From positions 2,717,403-2,781,402 of the forward strand of contig NZ_CP051185.1 in NCBI RefSeq assembly GCF_012516315.1: a stretch of 64,000 nucleotides of DNA, read 5' to 3'. A program made the position numbers and the translations under genes. This document shows positions 26,263-35,883 of the stretch, in pieces; the stretch's first letter is position 1; each line of letters opens with the position of its first letter. This stretch comes from Limnospira fusiformis SAG 85.79 (lineage in GTDB: Bacteria > Cyanobacteriota > Cyanobacteriia > Cyanobacteriales > Microcoleaceae). The notes under the pieces are model-generated. The model saw nothing but the letters and a program-made list of their open reading frames with translations, made no database searches and was not told where the DNA came from.

Positions 26263-27261
26263 ATGACTATTCAAGTAGAAAACCTGGTAAAATGCTTTGG
26301 CAATTTTGTAGCTTTAGACAACATCAATTTAACAGTTAAAACCGGGTCGCTGGTGGCTCTATTGGGGCCGTCTGGTTCCGGTAAATCGACTTTACTTAGA
26401 GCGATCGCTGGATTGGAAAAGCCAGACTATGGGAGGATTTATTTAGAAAATGGTGATGTAACTAATGCCCAGGTTCAAGATAGACAAGTGGGGTTTGTGT
26501 TTCAACATTATGCCCTATTTAAACACATGACCGTGCGCCAAAATATCGCTTTTCCGATGGAAATTGCCCGCCGTCCTAAGTCTTATATTCGCCAGCGAGT
26601 TGCCCAATTATTAGATTTAATTAAATTAGAAGGATTAGGCGATCGCTATCCCGTGCAACTATCCGGCGGACAGCGCCAGCGCATAGCCCTCGCCCGCGCT
26701 TTAGCAGTCGAACCCAAAGTGTTATTATTAGATGAACCCTTTGGCGCTTTAGATGCCAATGTGCGGCAAGATTTAAGGTCTTGGTTGCGCCGCCTCCATG
26801 ATGAAGTTCATGTCACCACCTTAATTGTCACCCATGACCGCGAAGAAGCCATGGAAATTGCCGACGAAATTGTAGTCATGAATAAGGGTATGATTGAACA
26901 GGTCGGCACTCCCCAAGAGATTTACGATCGCCCTTCAACTCCCTTTGTCATGGGTTTCATTGGTCCCGTTAATATGCTCCCGGAAAACAGCCTTAATAGT
27001 CCTTCTCCTGTGTTTATCCGCCCTCACGATATCCGCATTAGTAATATAGCTAATCATAAAACTATCCCCGCAGTAATTCAACGGATAGTCTATAAAGGAT
27101 GGGATGTACAGGTAGCCTTATCTTTAAGGGATGGCACTCAGATTAATGCTCAATTAACCCGGGATGAATGGGATATTCTAGGTGTGGATATCCAGAAAAA
27201 AGTCTACATTTTCTCAGATAAAGTTGTTGCCTTTGATGAAGCACTTCAAGCTGTTAGTTAG
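26263..27261 (+). CDS. cysA: Sulfate ABC transporter ATPase CysA
   Basis: The ATP-hydrolysing subunit of the sulfate importer, 332 residues from the ATG at 26263. Walker A is GPSGSGKST, the Q-loop is [10 protein letters not shown], the signature is LSGGQRQR, Walker B is [12 protein letters not shown] and the switch histidine is in [10 protein letters not shown]-terminal TOBE-like regulatory domain contains [10 protein letters not shown]. An earlier in-frame start at 26203 overlaps the cysR stop and would add 20 residues of intergenic repeat, so it is rejected. The stop overlaps the next gene by 26 bp. Confidence 0.95.
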   Translation: MTIQVENLVKCFGNFVALDNINLTVKTGSLVALLGPSGSGKSTLLRAIAGLEKPDYGRIYLENGDVTNAQVQDRQVGFVFQHYALFKHMTVRQNIAFPMEIARRPKSYIRQRVAQLLDLIKLEGLGDRYPVQLSGGQRQRIALARALAVEPKVLLLDEPFGALDANVRQDLRSWLRRLHDEVHVTTLIVTHDREEAMEIADEIVVMNKGMIEQVGTPQEIYDRPSTPFVMGFIGPVNMLPENSLNSPSPVFIRPHDIRISNIANHKTIPAVIQRIVYKGWDVQVALSLRDGTQINAQLTRDEWDILGVDIQKKVYIFSDKVVAFDEALQAVS

Positions 27262-27652
27262 TCGTCAATCAACTCATCATTCTCAGGAGATAAAAAGCCC
27301 GGTCTTAAATTCTTCTCGAGTCCGGGATCATCTCGCCAATGAGCGCACCTATCTAGCTTGGGTGCGAACCTCTCTAGGATTAGTCGGCATTGGACTTCTG
27401 ATAGCTCGTCTATGTTATCTTATCCCAGATATTTCTGCTAAAAATAATCAGATTTTGTTCCTAAGTTTAGGGTCCTTATGTTTAGGAATATTAACTATCG
27501 TGATGTCTACACATCAATACTTTTTAGTACGACAAAAAATTGATGGTCAAACCTATGAACCAACCGGAGGGTGGATTGTGGTTTTCAGCTCCGCTTTATT
27601 GGTACTAGCGATAATCCTAGTTTATGGAATCTTAAATATCACTGATATTTAG
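27236..27652 (+). CDS. DUF202 membrane protein
   Basis: A 138-residue protein with three transmembrane helices and the DUF202 (YidH) signature [26 protein letters not shown]. Function in the family is unknown. The start chosen is the ATG at 27236, which lies inside the 3' end of cysA in another frame; no later start codon precedes the conserved ANERT motif. The overlap indicates translational coupling with cysA, so it may be an accessory part of sulfate uptake (inference). Confidence 0.8.
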   Translation: MKHFKLLVSRQSTHHSQEIKSPVLNSSRVRDHLANERTYLAWVRTSLGLVGIGLLIARLCYLIPDISAKNNQILFLSLGSLCLGILTIVMSTHQYFLVRQKIDGQTYEPTGGWIVVFSSALLVLAIILVYGILNITDI

Positions 27653-27706
27653 GATGAATCTCAATAGCCCAGAATTATTTTCATTATCTCTTGATAGACC
27701 ATCAAC

Positions 27707-28312
27707 ATGAGCGATTTAACACACCGAATTAGCCAACAAGAAATCAGCCAAATTCCACAAAATGCTGCTAGTAGGTCTTTTAATCGGCGAGATTTTCTAC
27801 CTGAAGAAAGTCAGTTTTTTTGGTTAATTAAAAAAGGAGTTGTCCGAAGTATAGCTTATACAGAAGACAATACAGTTGTCTGCACCGGAATTTGGTTAGT
27901 TGATGATATTGTGGGTAAACCTTTATCGCGAACTTCACCCTATATTATAGAAGCATTAACCCCAGTTAAAGTGATAGCAATTCCCACAAGTTCTTGGCAA
28001 CCTTCCTCTGAATTAATTTTCAACTACTGGCAAAATACCGAGACGTTACTGATGGCTCGTGCCAATCACAGCGCTTGGTTTATTTTGCTGAATGTTCTCA
28101 ACTGGTTATCTCAGCGTTTTGGTAATCGTACCAGTGAGGGATATTTAATTGATGTGAGGTTGACACATCAAGATTTAGCCGAATTATGCGGATTGACTCG
28201 AGTCACAATTACTCGTTTACTCAAACAATTTGAATCGGAAGGATTAATTTATAGAAATTCTAGTAGAATTATCCTCAACGATGAGTACAGCACTTGGTAC
28301 TATCAAATTTGA
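27707..28312 (+). CDS. Crp/Fnr-family transcription regulator
   Basis: A 201-residue protein with a reduced cNMP-like barrel (FFWLIKKGVVRSIAYTEDNTVVCTGIWLVDDIVG) and a clear C-terminal HTH, RLTHQDLAELCGLTRVTITRLLKQFESEGLIYRNSSRI, the LxRxTVxRxLxxxxxxGLI form of the Crp family. The usual effector-binding Arg-Ser motif is not apparent, so the ligand may be absent or different. Its position between cysA and the cysteine synthase gene suggests control of the srp/encapsulin genes; the dyads before cysR and before the synthase are candidate targets. Confidence 0.82.
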   Translation: MSDLTHRISQQEISQIPQNAASRSFNRRDFLPEESQFFWLIKKGVVRSIAYTEDNTVVCTGIWLVDDIVGKPLSRTSPYIIEALTPVKVIAIPTSSWQPSSELIFNYWQNTETLLMARANHSAWFILLNVLNWLSQRFGNRTSEGYLIDVRLTHQDLAELCGLTRVTITRLLKQFESEGLIYRNSSRIILNDEYSTWYYQI

Positions 28313-28534
28313 TGGGTATAACCTCAAGTTGGGTTGAAGATTTGATCTAAGCACTGTATTTCAAGAAGAAGAGTTTTTGATACTACCTCCCCTCCCAATT
28401 CTCGGAGAGGGAGATTTTTTCCTGAGCAGAAGTTGACTCCCCTCGGCAGCGAGTAGCTGAAACCCTTTGATAGCAAAGAATCTAGTAGTTACACAAGCGA
28501 TCGCTCGCAAAATTTAAAAAAATTCAAAAATGTA

Positions 28535-28563
28535 TTGCAAATGTTTTGAAATTCATGTATATT
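28535..28563 (+). promoter_or_regulatory. Promoter of the cysteine synthase/encapsulin cluster
   Basis: TTGCAA at 28535-28540 and TATATT at 28558-28563 are spaced by 17 bp. Downstream, at about 28577-28591, the dyad GACAA-GCAAG-TTGTC lies in the leader and could be an operator. The rest of the 336-bp gap after the Crp-like gene shows no gene. Confidence 0.45.
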
Positions 28564-28648
28564 AGATTTACAGATTGACAAGCAAGTTGTCGCCCTATTA
28601 GACCGGGCACAACATCAGTCCCGAAATATATAACTAGGAGTATTGAAT

Positions 28649-29626
28649 ATGGTGAAATGGTTTTTAGATAACAGTCTCGCCATCGGTAGGACTCCCCTAG
28701 TCCGTTTAAATCGCGTAGTTGGTGATAGTAGCGCGACTGTTCTGGCTAAAATTGAAGGTCGTAATCCAGCCTATTCGGTTAAATGCCGTATTGGTGCGGC
28801 GATGATTTGGGATGCAGAACAACGAGGCTTATTAGGATCCGGTAAAGAAATAGTTGAACCCACCAGTGGTAATACAGGAATTGCCTTAGCCTTTGTCGCT
28901 GCTGCCAAAGGCATTCCCCTCACCTTAACCATGCCTGAAACGATGAGTTTGGAACGACGGAAATTGCTGCGGGCTTATGGAGCAAATCTAATTTTAACCG
29001 AAGGCTCAAAAGGCATGGTGGGCGCAGTAGCAAAAGCTGAGGAAATTGCAGCTTCTAATCCCGATCGCTATGTTTTATTGCAACAGTTTCGTAACCCAGC
29101 AAATCCCCGGATCCATGAGCAGACCACTGGGCCAGAAATCTGGGAAGAAACCGAAGGAGCGATCGATATTCTGGTTTCAGGAGTGGGTACAGGCGGAACA
29201 ATTACCGGAGTATCCCGATATATTAAACACACTCAAGGTAAAGCCATATTATCAGTGGCAGTAGAACCGGAAGCCAGCCCAGTTATATCCCAAACCATTG
29301 CCGGAGATCCAGTAAAATCAGGCCCCCATAAAATCCAGGGCATTGGTGCAGGCTTTGTCCCAGAAGTGCTGGATTTATCAATAGTTGATGCCGTAGAAAC
29401 TGTCACCAATGAAGAAGCAATTTTCTACGCTCAACGGTTAGCTAAAGAAGAAGGAATTTTATCAGGTATTTCCTGCGGAGGAGCGACAGCAGTGGCAGTC
29501 AGACTAGCCCATAGACCAGAGAATCAGGACAAAACTATTGTGGTTATTTTGCCAGACTCTGGTGAACGTTATCTCAGTTCTATTCTTTTCCAAGGAGTAT
29601 TTAACGAGCAAGGTTTAGCTGTTTAA
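28649..29626 (+). CDS. srpG: O-acetylserine sulfhydrylase (cysteine synthase)
   Basis: A 325-residue fold-type II PLP enzyme that makes cysteine from O-acetylserine and sulfide. It has the N-terminal [11 protein letters not shown], the PLP lysine in [11 protein letters not shown], the substrate loop [13 protein letters not shown], the phosphate loop [14 protein letters not shown] and PDSGERYLS at the end. The ATG at 28649 is preferred over a TTG two codons earlier; GGAG precedes it. The order synthase, serine acetyltransferase, shell protein matches srpG-srpH-srpI of the Synechococcus sulfur-regulated plasmid, so it is likely a sulfur-stress paralogue. Confidence 0.93.
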   Translation: MVKWFLDNSLAIGRTPLVRLNRVVGDSSATVLAKIEGRNPAYSVKCRIGAAMIWDAEQRGLLGSGKEIVEPTSGNTGIALAFVAAAKGIPLTLTMPETMSLERRKLLRAYGANLILTEGSKGMVGAVAKAEEIAASNPDRYVLLQQFRNPANPRIHEQTTGPEIWEETEGAIDILVSGVGTGGTITGVSRYIKHTQGKAILSVAVEPEASPVISQTIAGDPVKSGPHKIQGIGAGFVPEVLDLSIVDAVETVTNEEAIFYAQRLAKEEGILSGISCGGATAVAVRLAHRPENQDKTIVVILPDSGERYLSSILFQGVFNEQGLAV

Positions 29627-29742
29627 TTTTGCCTTAAATTTCCTAATATTTGCCCCGGTATTAGCTGACAATAAACCATGACCAATGATAGCTATATTTC
29701 CCTAACTTATAGCCCCGTTAGCAAACATGGGATATTGAGTCA

Positions 29743-30633
29743 GTGATTACAGCTTTATCCCAGCCTCGCAAGCAGGCTTTTAGGAGTTGTTCACAAGAGC
29801 GAAATTATGTTCCCTTGCCATCCCGTAAAATCTTATTTAAGATGGTGGATAAACTCAGGGGGGCTTTATTTCCTTTCCACTTTGGCAATCCCGATCTCCG
29901 AGAAACTTCTACCCATTATTTTATAGGTCATACCCTTAATGAATCTCGGCAATTACTCGAACATCAAATCCAACGAGAGCAGTCGTTGATTGCTTCAGAA
30001 AATCAGGTAGAAGAATCTAAAATTCGGGAAAAAGCTAGGTCAATAGTGCAGGCTTTTGCCGAACAACTACCTGAAATAAAAAACCTGCTAGAAAGTGATG
30101 TTTGTGCCGCTTATGATGGCGATCCATCCGCCAAGAATTTAGACGAGGTGCTGTTTTGCTATCCGGGAATTACGGCAATTACCTATCATCGAATTGCTCA
30201 TGCACTGTATCGTATTGACTCACCTTTATTAGCTCGAATAATTGCTGAAATTGGTCATTCAGAAACTGGAATAGATATTCATCCTGGGGCTACTATTGGC
30301 AATAGTTTCTTTATCGATCACGGTACAGGAGTAGTAATTGGTGAAACCACTGTAATTGGCGATCGCGTCAGGATTTATCAAGCCGTTACTTTAGGGGCAA
30401 AAAGTTTTCCTCGCGACGAATCTGGCAGTTTAATTAAAGGCAATCCCCGTCATCCAATTATCGAAGACGATGTAGTGATTTATTCCGGGGCAACAATTCT
30501 CGGCCGAGTCACTATAGGTCAAGGATCAACCATAGGCGGCAATGTTTGGCTAACCCGTAGTGTACCAGCCGGAGCTTTTGTCTCCCAAGCTCAAGTACGG
30601 GAGGAAATTTTTGATGCAGGGGCAGGCATTTAA
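29743..30633 (+). CDS. srpH: Serine O-acetyltransferase
   Basis: The first enzyme of cysteine synthesis, acetylating serine from acetyl-CoA. The 296-residue protein starts with GTG at 29743. The N-terminal half is helical (LLESDVCAAYDGDPSAKNLDEVLFCYPGITAITYHRIAHALY); the C-terminal half is a left-handed beta-helix of hexapeptide repeats with GIDIHPGATIGNSFFIDHGTGVVIGE. It matches the EpsC/SrpH type rather than enteric CysE: the N-terminal extension is longer, and the C-terminal peptide ends in Ile, as needed for binding the synthase active site. Confidence 0.93.
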   Translation: MITALSQPRKQAFRSCSQERNYVPLPSRKILFKMVDKLRGALFPFHFGNPDLRETSTHYFIGHTLNESRQLLEHQIQREQSLIASENQVEESKIREKARSIVQAFAEQLPEIKNLLESDVCAAYDGDPSAKNLDEVLFCYPGITAITYHRIAHALYRIDSPLLARIIAEIGHSETGIDIHPGATIGNSFFIDHGTGVVIGETTVIGDRVRIYQAVTLGAKSFPRDESGSLIKGNPRHPIIEDDVVIYSGATILGRVTIGQGSTIGGNVWLTRSVPAGAFVSQAQVREEIFDAGAGI

Positions 30634-30813
30634 CTTGCCTCTCTAATTCCCAGCCAGATCATATAGCTATAAAGAGGGAATAAGATATCCCCGCCTATCA
30701 ACCCGCTGATAAATCACTGCAGACAGCAGAAACCCAGTTTATGGAAAATAAGCGACAGTGATTTTAGCGATAGATTTTAACCTCATTCCTTGAATAAATC
30801 GGAGTTACAATCG

Positions 30814-31737
30814 ATGACTAGCACCAATAACCCTGAACTGCAATTAGCCGTTAATGATGTTGCAGCGCGTCAGTTGGCTAATGCCACAAAAACCGTTCCT
30901 CAATTAGACACAATTAGTCCCCGTTGGTTTGTGCGTCTGCTGCACTGGACACCTGTTGAAGCCGGGATATATCGTCTCAACAAAGTCAAAAATCCTTCTC
31001 AAGTCGAAGTGGCTTGCTCAGAACGAGATGAGCGAGAATTACCTGAAACCTTTGTGGATTATCAAGAACAGCCGCGAGAATATTTTCTCAGCGCTGTTAA
31101 TACGGTTATCGATGTTCACACTCGTGTTTCTGACCTTTATAGCAGTCCCCACGATCAGATCCATGAACAGTTGCGCTTGACGATTGAAATTTTGAAAGAA
31201 CGTCAAGAAAGTGAACTGATTAATAATCCTGAATACGGGTTGCTCAATAACATTGTTGACAGTCAAAAAGTACAGCCCCGAGGTCTGGCTCCTACTCCAG
31301 ATGATCTTGATGAGTTATTGGCGAAAGTTTGGAAAGAACCCGCCTTTTTCCTGGCTCATCCTAAAGCGATCGCTGCCTTTGGTCGCGAAGCCACCCGCCG
31401 TGGCGTTCCCCCTGCTACCGTTTCTTTATTTGGTTCTCAATTCATCACCTGGCGCGGAGTGCCCTTAATTCCTTCCGATAAACTCGCGGTGAATAATGAG
31501 GGCAAAACCAATATTTTACTGCTGCGGGTCGGCGACAGTCGTCAAGGGGTAGTTGGCTTGTATCAACCGAATTTACCCGGTCAACAGGGACCCGGACTTT
31601 CCGTGCGCTTTATGGGAATTAGCCGCAAAGCGATCGCCTCTTATCTCGTCTCCCTGTACTGCTCTTTAGCCGTCCTGACCGACGATGCGGCTGCCGTTCT
31701 TCAGAACGTTGATGTCAACCAGTATCACACCTACTAA
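30814..31737 (+). CDS. srpI: Family 2A encapsulin shell protein SrpI
   Basis: A 307-residue HK97-fold protein that assembles into a hollow proteinaceous shell. The sequence matches SrpI throughout: SPRWFVRLLHWTPVEAGIYRLNKVK near the N-terminal arm, FLAHPKAIAAFGREATRRGVPP, GSQFITWRGVPLIPSDKL, and QGVVGLYQPNLPGQ. The ATG at 30814 is preceded by CGGAG; an in-frame TTG at 30790 is less likely. Its stop overlaps the start of the cysteine desulfurase gene by one base (TAATG), the standard shell-cargo pairing. No cNMP-binding insertion is present, so it is type 2A and not 2B. Confidence 0.95.
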   Translation: MTSTNNPELQLAVNDVAARQLANATKTVPQLDTISPRWFVRLLHWTPVEAGIYRLNKVKNPSQVEVACSERDERELPETFVDYQEQPREYFLSAVNTVIDVHTRVSDLYSSPHDQIHEQLRLTIEILKERQESELINNPEYGLLNNIVDSQKVQPRGLAPTPDDLDELLAKVWKEPAFFLAHPKAIAAFGREATRRGVPPATVSLFGSQFITWRGVPLIPSDKLAVNNEGKTNILLLRVGDSRQGVVGLYQPNLPGQQGPGLSVRFMGISRKAIASYLVSLYCSLAVLTDDAAAVLQNVDVNQYHTY

Positions 31738-33614
31738 TGACTACCCCCAAACTTTACCCGGAAAATTCCCTGACAGAAGGGCAGGCGAAACCCAACCCTA
31801 GTCCCTCTGTCACTGATTTGGGGGGAGATGGCATCAACCCCTTATTTAAAGCGGACACCTTCGATCAACTGGCGAATGCTTTTATTCAAGAAGTGAAGCG
31901 CAGCGGCATTGATGTGCCATTGCCCGACTCCCTAAATATCCCTCAATCGGTTCAGGATATTAGTAGTCCGGTCTCCAATATTAAGCAAAATTTGCTTGAT
32001 GGGAAATCACTGCCAGTATCCACACCTCACTTATCTGTTGGGGAGCCGCAATTCTATTTTAGCGATCCCGGTGTCGATCGCCCCGACTCCCCCCATTCCG
32101 TAGCGGAAGTAGGAGCCGGTGCATCCCATATTCCCAAAGAAATTCCCCAGGCGATCGCAACTCCCGCAACTCCTACAGTTCCGAATCTATCCTTAGCATC
32201 GGTTCCCACACCATCTATCCCAACTGTCACCCCCAACTTCTATTTTTTAGAACATTTAAGTCAAGGGGTAGAAAGACAAAAACCAGATCAGAGCATCCCT
32301 AAAACTGTTGAGGATTATTCCCCACAGAATTACAGGCAAAATTCACCGATTGACCCATTTTTTGTGCCTCTGGCGGCGGTGACAAAACATGATATTTTCG
32401 ATGTCGAAACTATCCGCCGTGATTTTCCCATTTTGCAAGAGAAAGTCAACGGTAAACCCCTGATCTGGTTTGATAATGCGGCAACGACTCAAAAACCTCA
32501 AGCCGTCATCGATCGCCTAGTTCATTATTACTCCCATGAAAACTCCAACGTTCACCGCGCCGCCCATGAATTAGCAGCCCGGTCAACAGATGCCTACGAA
32601 GCCGCCAGAGAGACAGTTCGTCATTTTATCAATGCCTCCTCCGTCAACGAAATCATCTTTGTACGAGGAACCACAGAAGCCATAAACTTGGTGGCGAAAA
32701 GTTGGGGAGAACAAAACATCAAAGCCGGGGATGAGATTGTTCTAAGTCATTTAGAACACCATGCTAATATTGTGCCTTGGCAACAGTTAGCAACTCGGAC
32801 CGGAGCCAAGTTGCGTATTGCACCCGTAGACGATCGCGGACAAATTTTGTTGGAAGAGTATCAACAACTGCTCAATCCTCGCACAAAATTGGTAGCTTTT
32901 TCCCAAGTTTCTAATGCTTTGGGAACCATTACACCGGCGGCAAAAATGATTGCCCAGGCTCACCAAGTTGGTGCCAAAGTGTTATTAGATGGCGCTCAGT
33001 CCGTCTCTCATATTCCTGTTGACGTGCAACAACTCGGTTGCGACTGGTTTGTTTTTTCCGGTCATAAAATCTTTGGACCCACTGGCATTGGCGTTGTTTA
33101 TGGTCACGAAGACCTATTAAACGCCAGTCCCCCCTGGCAGGGTGGCGGCAACATGATTGTTGATGTCACTTTCGAGCGCACTGTTTATCAAAATAGTCCA
33201 GCCCGATTTGAAGCGGGGACGGGGAATATTGCTGATGCAGTGGGATTAGCTACAGCCCTTGATTATGTTCAACAGATTGGTTTACCAAATATTGCCCGTT
33301 ATGAGCATGAATTGCTCGAATATGCGACCACGGGTTTAAATACTATTCCCGGTCTGCATTTAATTGGTACTGCCCCAGAAAAAGCTGCTGTCCTTTCCTT
33401 TGTTTTGGATGGTTTCTCGGCGGAAGCTGTAGGACAAGCACTCAACCAAGAAGGCATCGCGGTGCGTGCGGGTCATCATTGCGCCCAACCAATTTTGCGA
33501 CGGTTTGGTTTAGAGGCAACTGTGCGTCCGTCCTTGGCTTTTTATAATACTAAATCTGAGGTAGATGCTCTGGTTCATGCTTTGGAACGAATCCGACAAA
33601 AACAATTAGGCTAA
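31737..33614 (+). CDS. Encapsulin-cargo cysteine desulfurase
   Basis: A 625-residue SufS-type PLP enzyme that strips sulfur from cysteine. Residues 1-215 are Pro/Ser-rich and predicted disordered, with three aromatic motifs PQFYFSD (104-110), PNFYFLE (166-172) and IDPFFVP (205-211); disordered N-termini like this load desulfurases into family 2A encapsulins. The catalytic domain begins VETIRRDFPILQEKVNGKPLIWFDNAAT, with K444 in SGHKIFGPTG and the persulfide cysteine C582 in RAGHHCAQP. Start and stop overlap with srpI indicates coupling. A rho-independent terminator follows. Confidence 0.95.
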   Translation: MTTPKLYPENSLTEGQAKPNPSPSVTDLGGDGINPLFKADTFDQLANAFIQEVKRSGIDVPLPDSLNIPQSVQDISSPVSNIKQNLLDGKSLPVSTPHLSVGEPQFYFSDPGVDRPDSPHSVAEVGAGASHIPKEIPQAIATPATPTVPNLSLASVPTPSIPTVTPNFYFLEHLSQGVERQKPDQSIPKTVEDYSPQNYRQNSPIDPFFVPLAAVTKHDIFDVETIRRDFPILQEKVNGKPLIWFDNAATTQKPQAVIDRLVHYYSHENSNVHRAAHELAARSTDAYEAARETVRHFINASSVNEIIFVRGTTEAINLVAKSWGEQNIKAGDEIVLSHLEHHANIVPWQQLATRTGAKLRIAPVDDRGQILLEEYQQLLNPRTKLVAFSQVSNALGTITPAAKMIAQAHQVGAKVLLDGAQSVSHIPVDVQQLGCDWFVFSGHKIFGPTGIGVVYGHEDLLNASPPWQGGGNMIVDVTFERTVYQNSPARFEAGTGNIADAVGLATALDYVQQIGLPNIARYEHELLEYATTGLNTIPGLHLIGTAPEKAAVLSFVLDGFSAEAVGQALNQEGIAVRAGHHCAQPILRRFGLEATVRPSLAFYNTKSEVDALVHALERIRQKQLG

Positions 33615-33626
33615 TTAGCAAAGAGC

Positions 33627-33673
33627 CCAGGTTTCTTCATTAGTCACTTTTTTTGATAGAAACCTGGTTTTTA
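33627..33673 (+). terminator. Rho-independent terminator after the desulfurase gene
   Basis: CCAGGTTTCT (33627-33636) pairs perfectly with AGAAACCTGG (33658-33667), and TTTTT follows. It closes the srpG-H-I-desulfurase unit and separates it from the flavoprotein/dioxygenase gene. Confidence 0.65.
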
Positions 33674-33729
33674 TGCTGGTTTTGGAAAATTAAATCAGAA
33701 AATAATTTGCTTTAAACAGGGGGGTCAGG

Positions 33730-35883
33730 ATGATTTCAGATGCTTCTCTTACCGTGGCTATTGTCGGCGCGGGATTTAGTGGGACAATGGTGGCTGTTCA
33801 CCTGTTAAAAAATGCTCAAAGACCCCTGAAAATAAAGCTCATAGATTGTAACGATATTGGCAAAGGAGTTGCTTATCGCACCACAAGCAATAGCCATTTC
33901 CTCAATGTTCCGGCATCCACAATGAGTGCTTTTCCTGATGACTCCAGTCATCTCCTCCGTTGGCTCAATTTTAATTATCATACCCTAAAAACTTGGCTGC
34001 CCAATCAACCTGATTCCAGTCTTTTTATTCCTCGTCGAGTTTATGGACTATATATTCAATCGGTTTTACAAGAAGCTGAATCCACTGCCTCAAGTTATGT
34101 CAACCTCGAACGTATTATTGATGAAGTTGTTGGGATAAAGCCTCAAAATAATGGAGCAATTGTTTGCCTCAAAAATCAAGATAATTTTGCCGCTGATAAA
34201 ATAGTTTTAGCTCTCGGTAATGGAGCCACTCCTCCTCCTCTTTCTTTAGGTAAGTTACAGAGTAATTCCAATATTCACCCATCCTATATACGCAATGCTT
34301 GGTCAAAGGATGCGTTAACCGGGCTAGAGGTCGATGATTCTGTGTTATTGATTGGTACAGGATTAACAATGGTGGATATGGTGATGTCTCTGCGCGATCG
34401 CCATCACCAAGGTAAAATTTATGCTGTTTCCCGTCATGGTTTATTGCCTTTGTCTCATCAGCCTAGCCAACCCTACCCGAATTTTTTAACTAAAAATACC
34501 GCGCCCAAAACGATTAGGGGTTTATTAAAGTCTATTCGTGCGGAGATTAAAACAGCCACGGAATTGGGTTATAATTGGCAGTCTGTCATTGATTCGCTTC
34601 GTCCGGTGACTCAAGAATTGTGGCAAGAATTATCAGCCGTTGAACAAAAAAGATTTCTGCGTCATGTCAACCGTTACTGGGATATTCATCGCCATCGTTT
34701 GGCTTCAGAAATTGGCGAAATTATGGAAAGTTTAATTATTGCTAAAAAACTCATTATTAAATTTGGAAGAATTGGCAATTATACACAAACAGATAGTGGA
34801 ATATTGGTAGATATTTATAAAGGCAATTTTCATGTAAGCATACAAGTTAAAAAGTTGATTAATTGCACGGGAATACAAGTAGATTATCGAAACTCAAAAC
34901 AGTCTTTAATTGCTGATTTAAGAAACCAAGGATTAATCTGTCCTAACCCTTTGGGTTTGGGACTATATACTTTACCTAATGGGGTGATATTAGATGCCCA
35001 AGGTCAAGGTTCTAGTTTACTTTATACCCTTGGACCTCCCCGGAAAGGTGATCTATGGGAAACTACAGCTATCAAAGAAATCCGGGAACAAGCCCAATTA
35101 TTAGCAACAACTATATTAAATGATCTACCTTTATGGGTGCGTCCTGTAGCGCCTTTATCTACATCTAATCATAACCATAGCAGTGAATTAAATTTATTAT
35201 TTCGTCAGTTATTTGATCAACAGTCAAGCACTTATACTTATTTAATTGCTGATCTGGAGACTAAACAAGCAGTTTTAGTAGATACAGTGTTGGCAAAAAT
35301 AGACCGTGATTTACAATTAATAAATGATTGGAGATTGAATCTTTGTTACTGTTTAGAAACTCATCTGCATGCTGACCATATTACTGGTGCTGGTCAATTG
35401 AGAAAGCTAACAGGTTGTCAAGTTTTAGTTCCTAAAAATGACCGAATTAAAGGTGCAGATGGACAGTTAGATGATGGTGATATTGTCAATTTGGGAAGTG
35501 TAAATATTCAGGCGATCGCTACTCCTGGTCATACTAATAGTCATCTAGCTTATTTAATTAACCATCGTTATTTGTTAACGGGAGATGCCTTATTGATTCG
35601 TGGTTGTGGACGCACTGACCTACAATCAGGAGATGCCGGAACTCTTTATGATACTGTGACACGAAAGTTATTTACCCTATCGGATGATATTTTGGTTTAT
35701 CCTGCCCATGATTATAAGGGTCGCACGGTTTCTACCATTGGCGAAGAAAAAATGTGCAATCCTCGATTAAGTCAACGCAGTAGAGAAGAATTTATTACCT
35801 TAATGGAACACCTTGATCTAAGTTATCCGAGTCAAATGGCAGAGGCGATCGCTGCCAACGAATGGTGTGGCGATCGACCTTAA
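33730..35883 (+). CDS. Fusion of FAD/NAD(P)-binding oxidoreductase and ETHE1-like persulfide dioxygenase
   Basis: Residues 1-475 form a flavoprotein: the Rossmann start VAIVGAGFSGTMVAVHLL, GKGVAYRTTSNSHFLNVPASTMSAFPDD, and a second nucleotide site DSVLLIGTGLTMVDMVMSL, as in the FAD-NAD(P)-binding (HpaO/YdhS-like) family. Residues ~486-710 form a metallo-beta-lactamase domain of the ETHE1/sulfur dioxygenase type: THLHADHITGAG at ~545, ATPGHTNSHLAY, LTGDALLIRGCGRTDLQSGD and VYPAHDYKGR, with all mononuclear-iron ligands. ETHE1 oxidises glutathione persulfide to sulfite. Fusion to a flavoprotein, next to a sulfur encapsulin, suggests mobilisation or detoxification of stored sulfur (inference). 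Confidence 0.9.
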   Translation: MISDASLTVAIVGAGFSGTMVAVHLLKNAQRPLKIKLIDCNDIGKGVAYRTTSNSHFLNVPASTMSAFPDDSSHLLRWLNFNYHTLKTWLPNQPDSSLFIPRRVYGLYIQSVLQEAESTASSYVNLERIIDEVVGIKPQNNGAIVCLKNQDNFAADKIVLALGNGATPPPLSLGKLQSNSNIHPSYIRNAWSKDALTGLEVDDSVLLIGTGLTMVDMVMSLRDRHHQGKIYAVSRHGLLPLSHQPSQPYPNFLTKNTAPKTIRGLLKSIRAEIKTATELGYNWQSVIDSLRPVTQELWQELSAVEQKRFLRHVNRYWDIHRHRLASEIGEIMESLIIAKKLIIKFGRIGNYTQTDSGILVDIYKGNFHVSIQVKKLINCTGIQVDYRNSKQSLIADLRNQGLICPNPLGLGLYTLPNGVILDAQGQGSSLLYTLGPPRKGDLWETTAIKEIREQAQLLATTILNDLPLWVRPVAPLSTSNHNHSSELNLLFRQLFDQQSSTYTYLIADLETKQAVLVDTVLAKIDRDLQLINDWRLNLCYCLETHLHADHITGAGQLRKLTGCQVLVPKNDRIKGADGQLDDGDIVNLGSVNIQAIATPGHTNSHLAYLINHRYLLTGDALLIRGCGRTDLQSGDAGTLYDTVTRKLFTLSDDILVYPAHDYKGRTVSTIGEEKMCNPRLSQRSREEFITLMEHLDLSYPSQMAEAIAANEWCGDRP

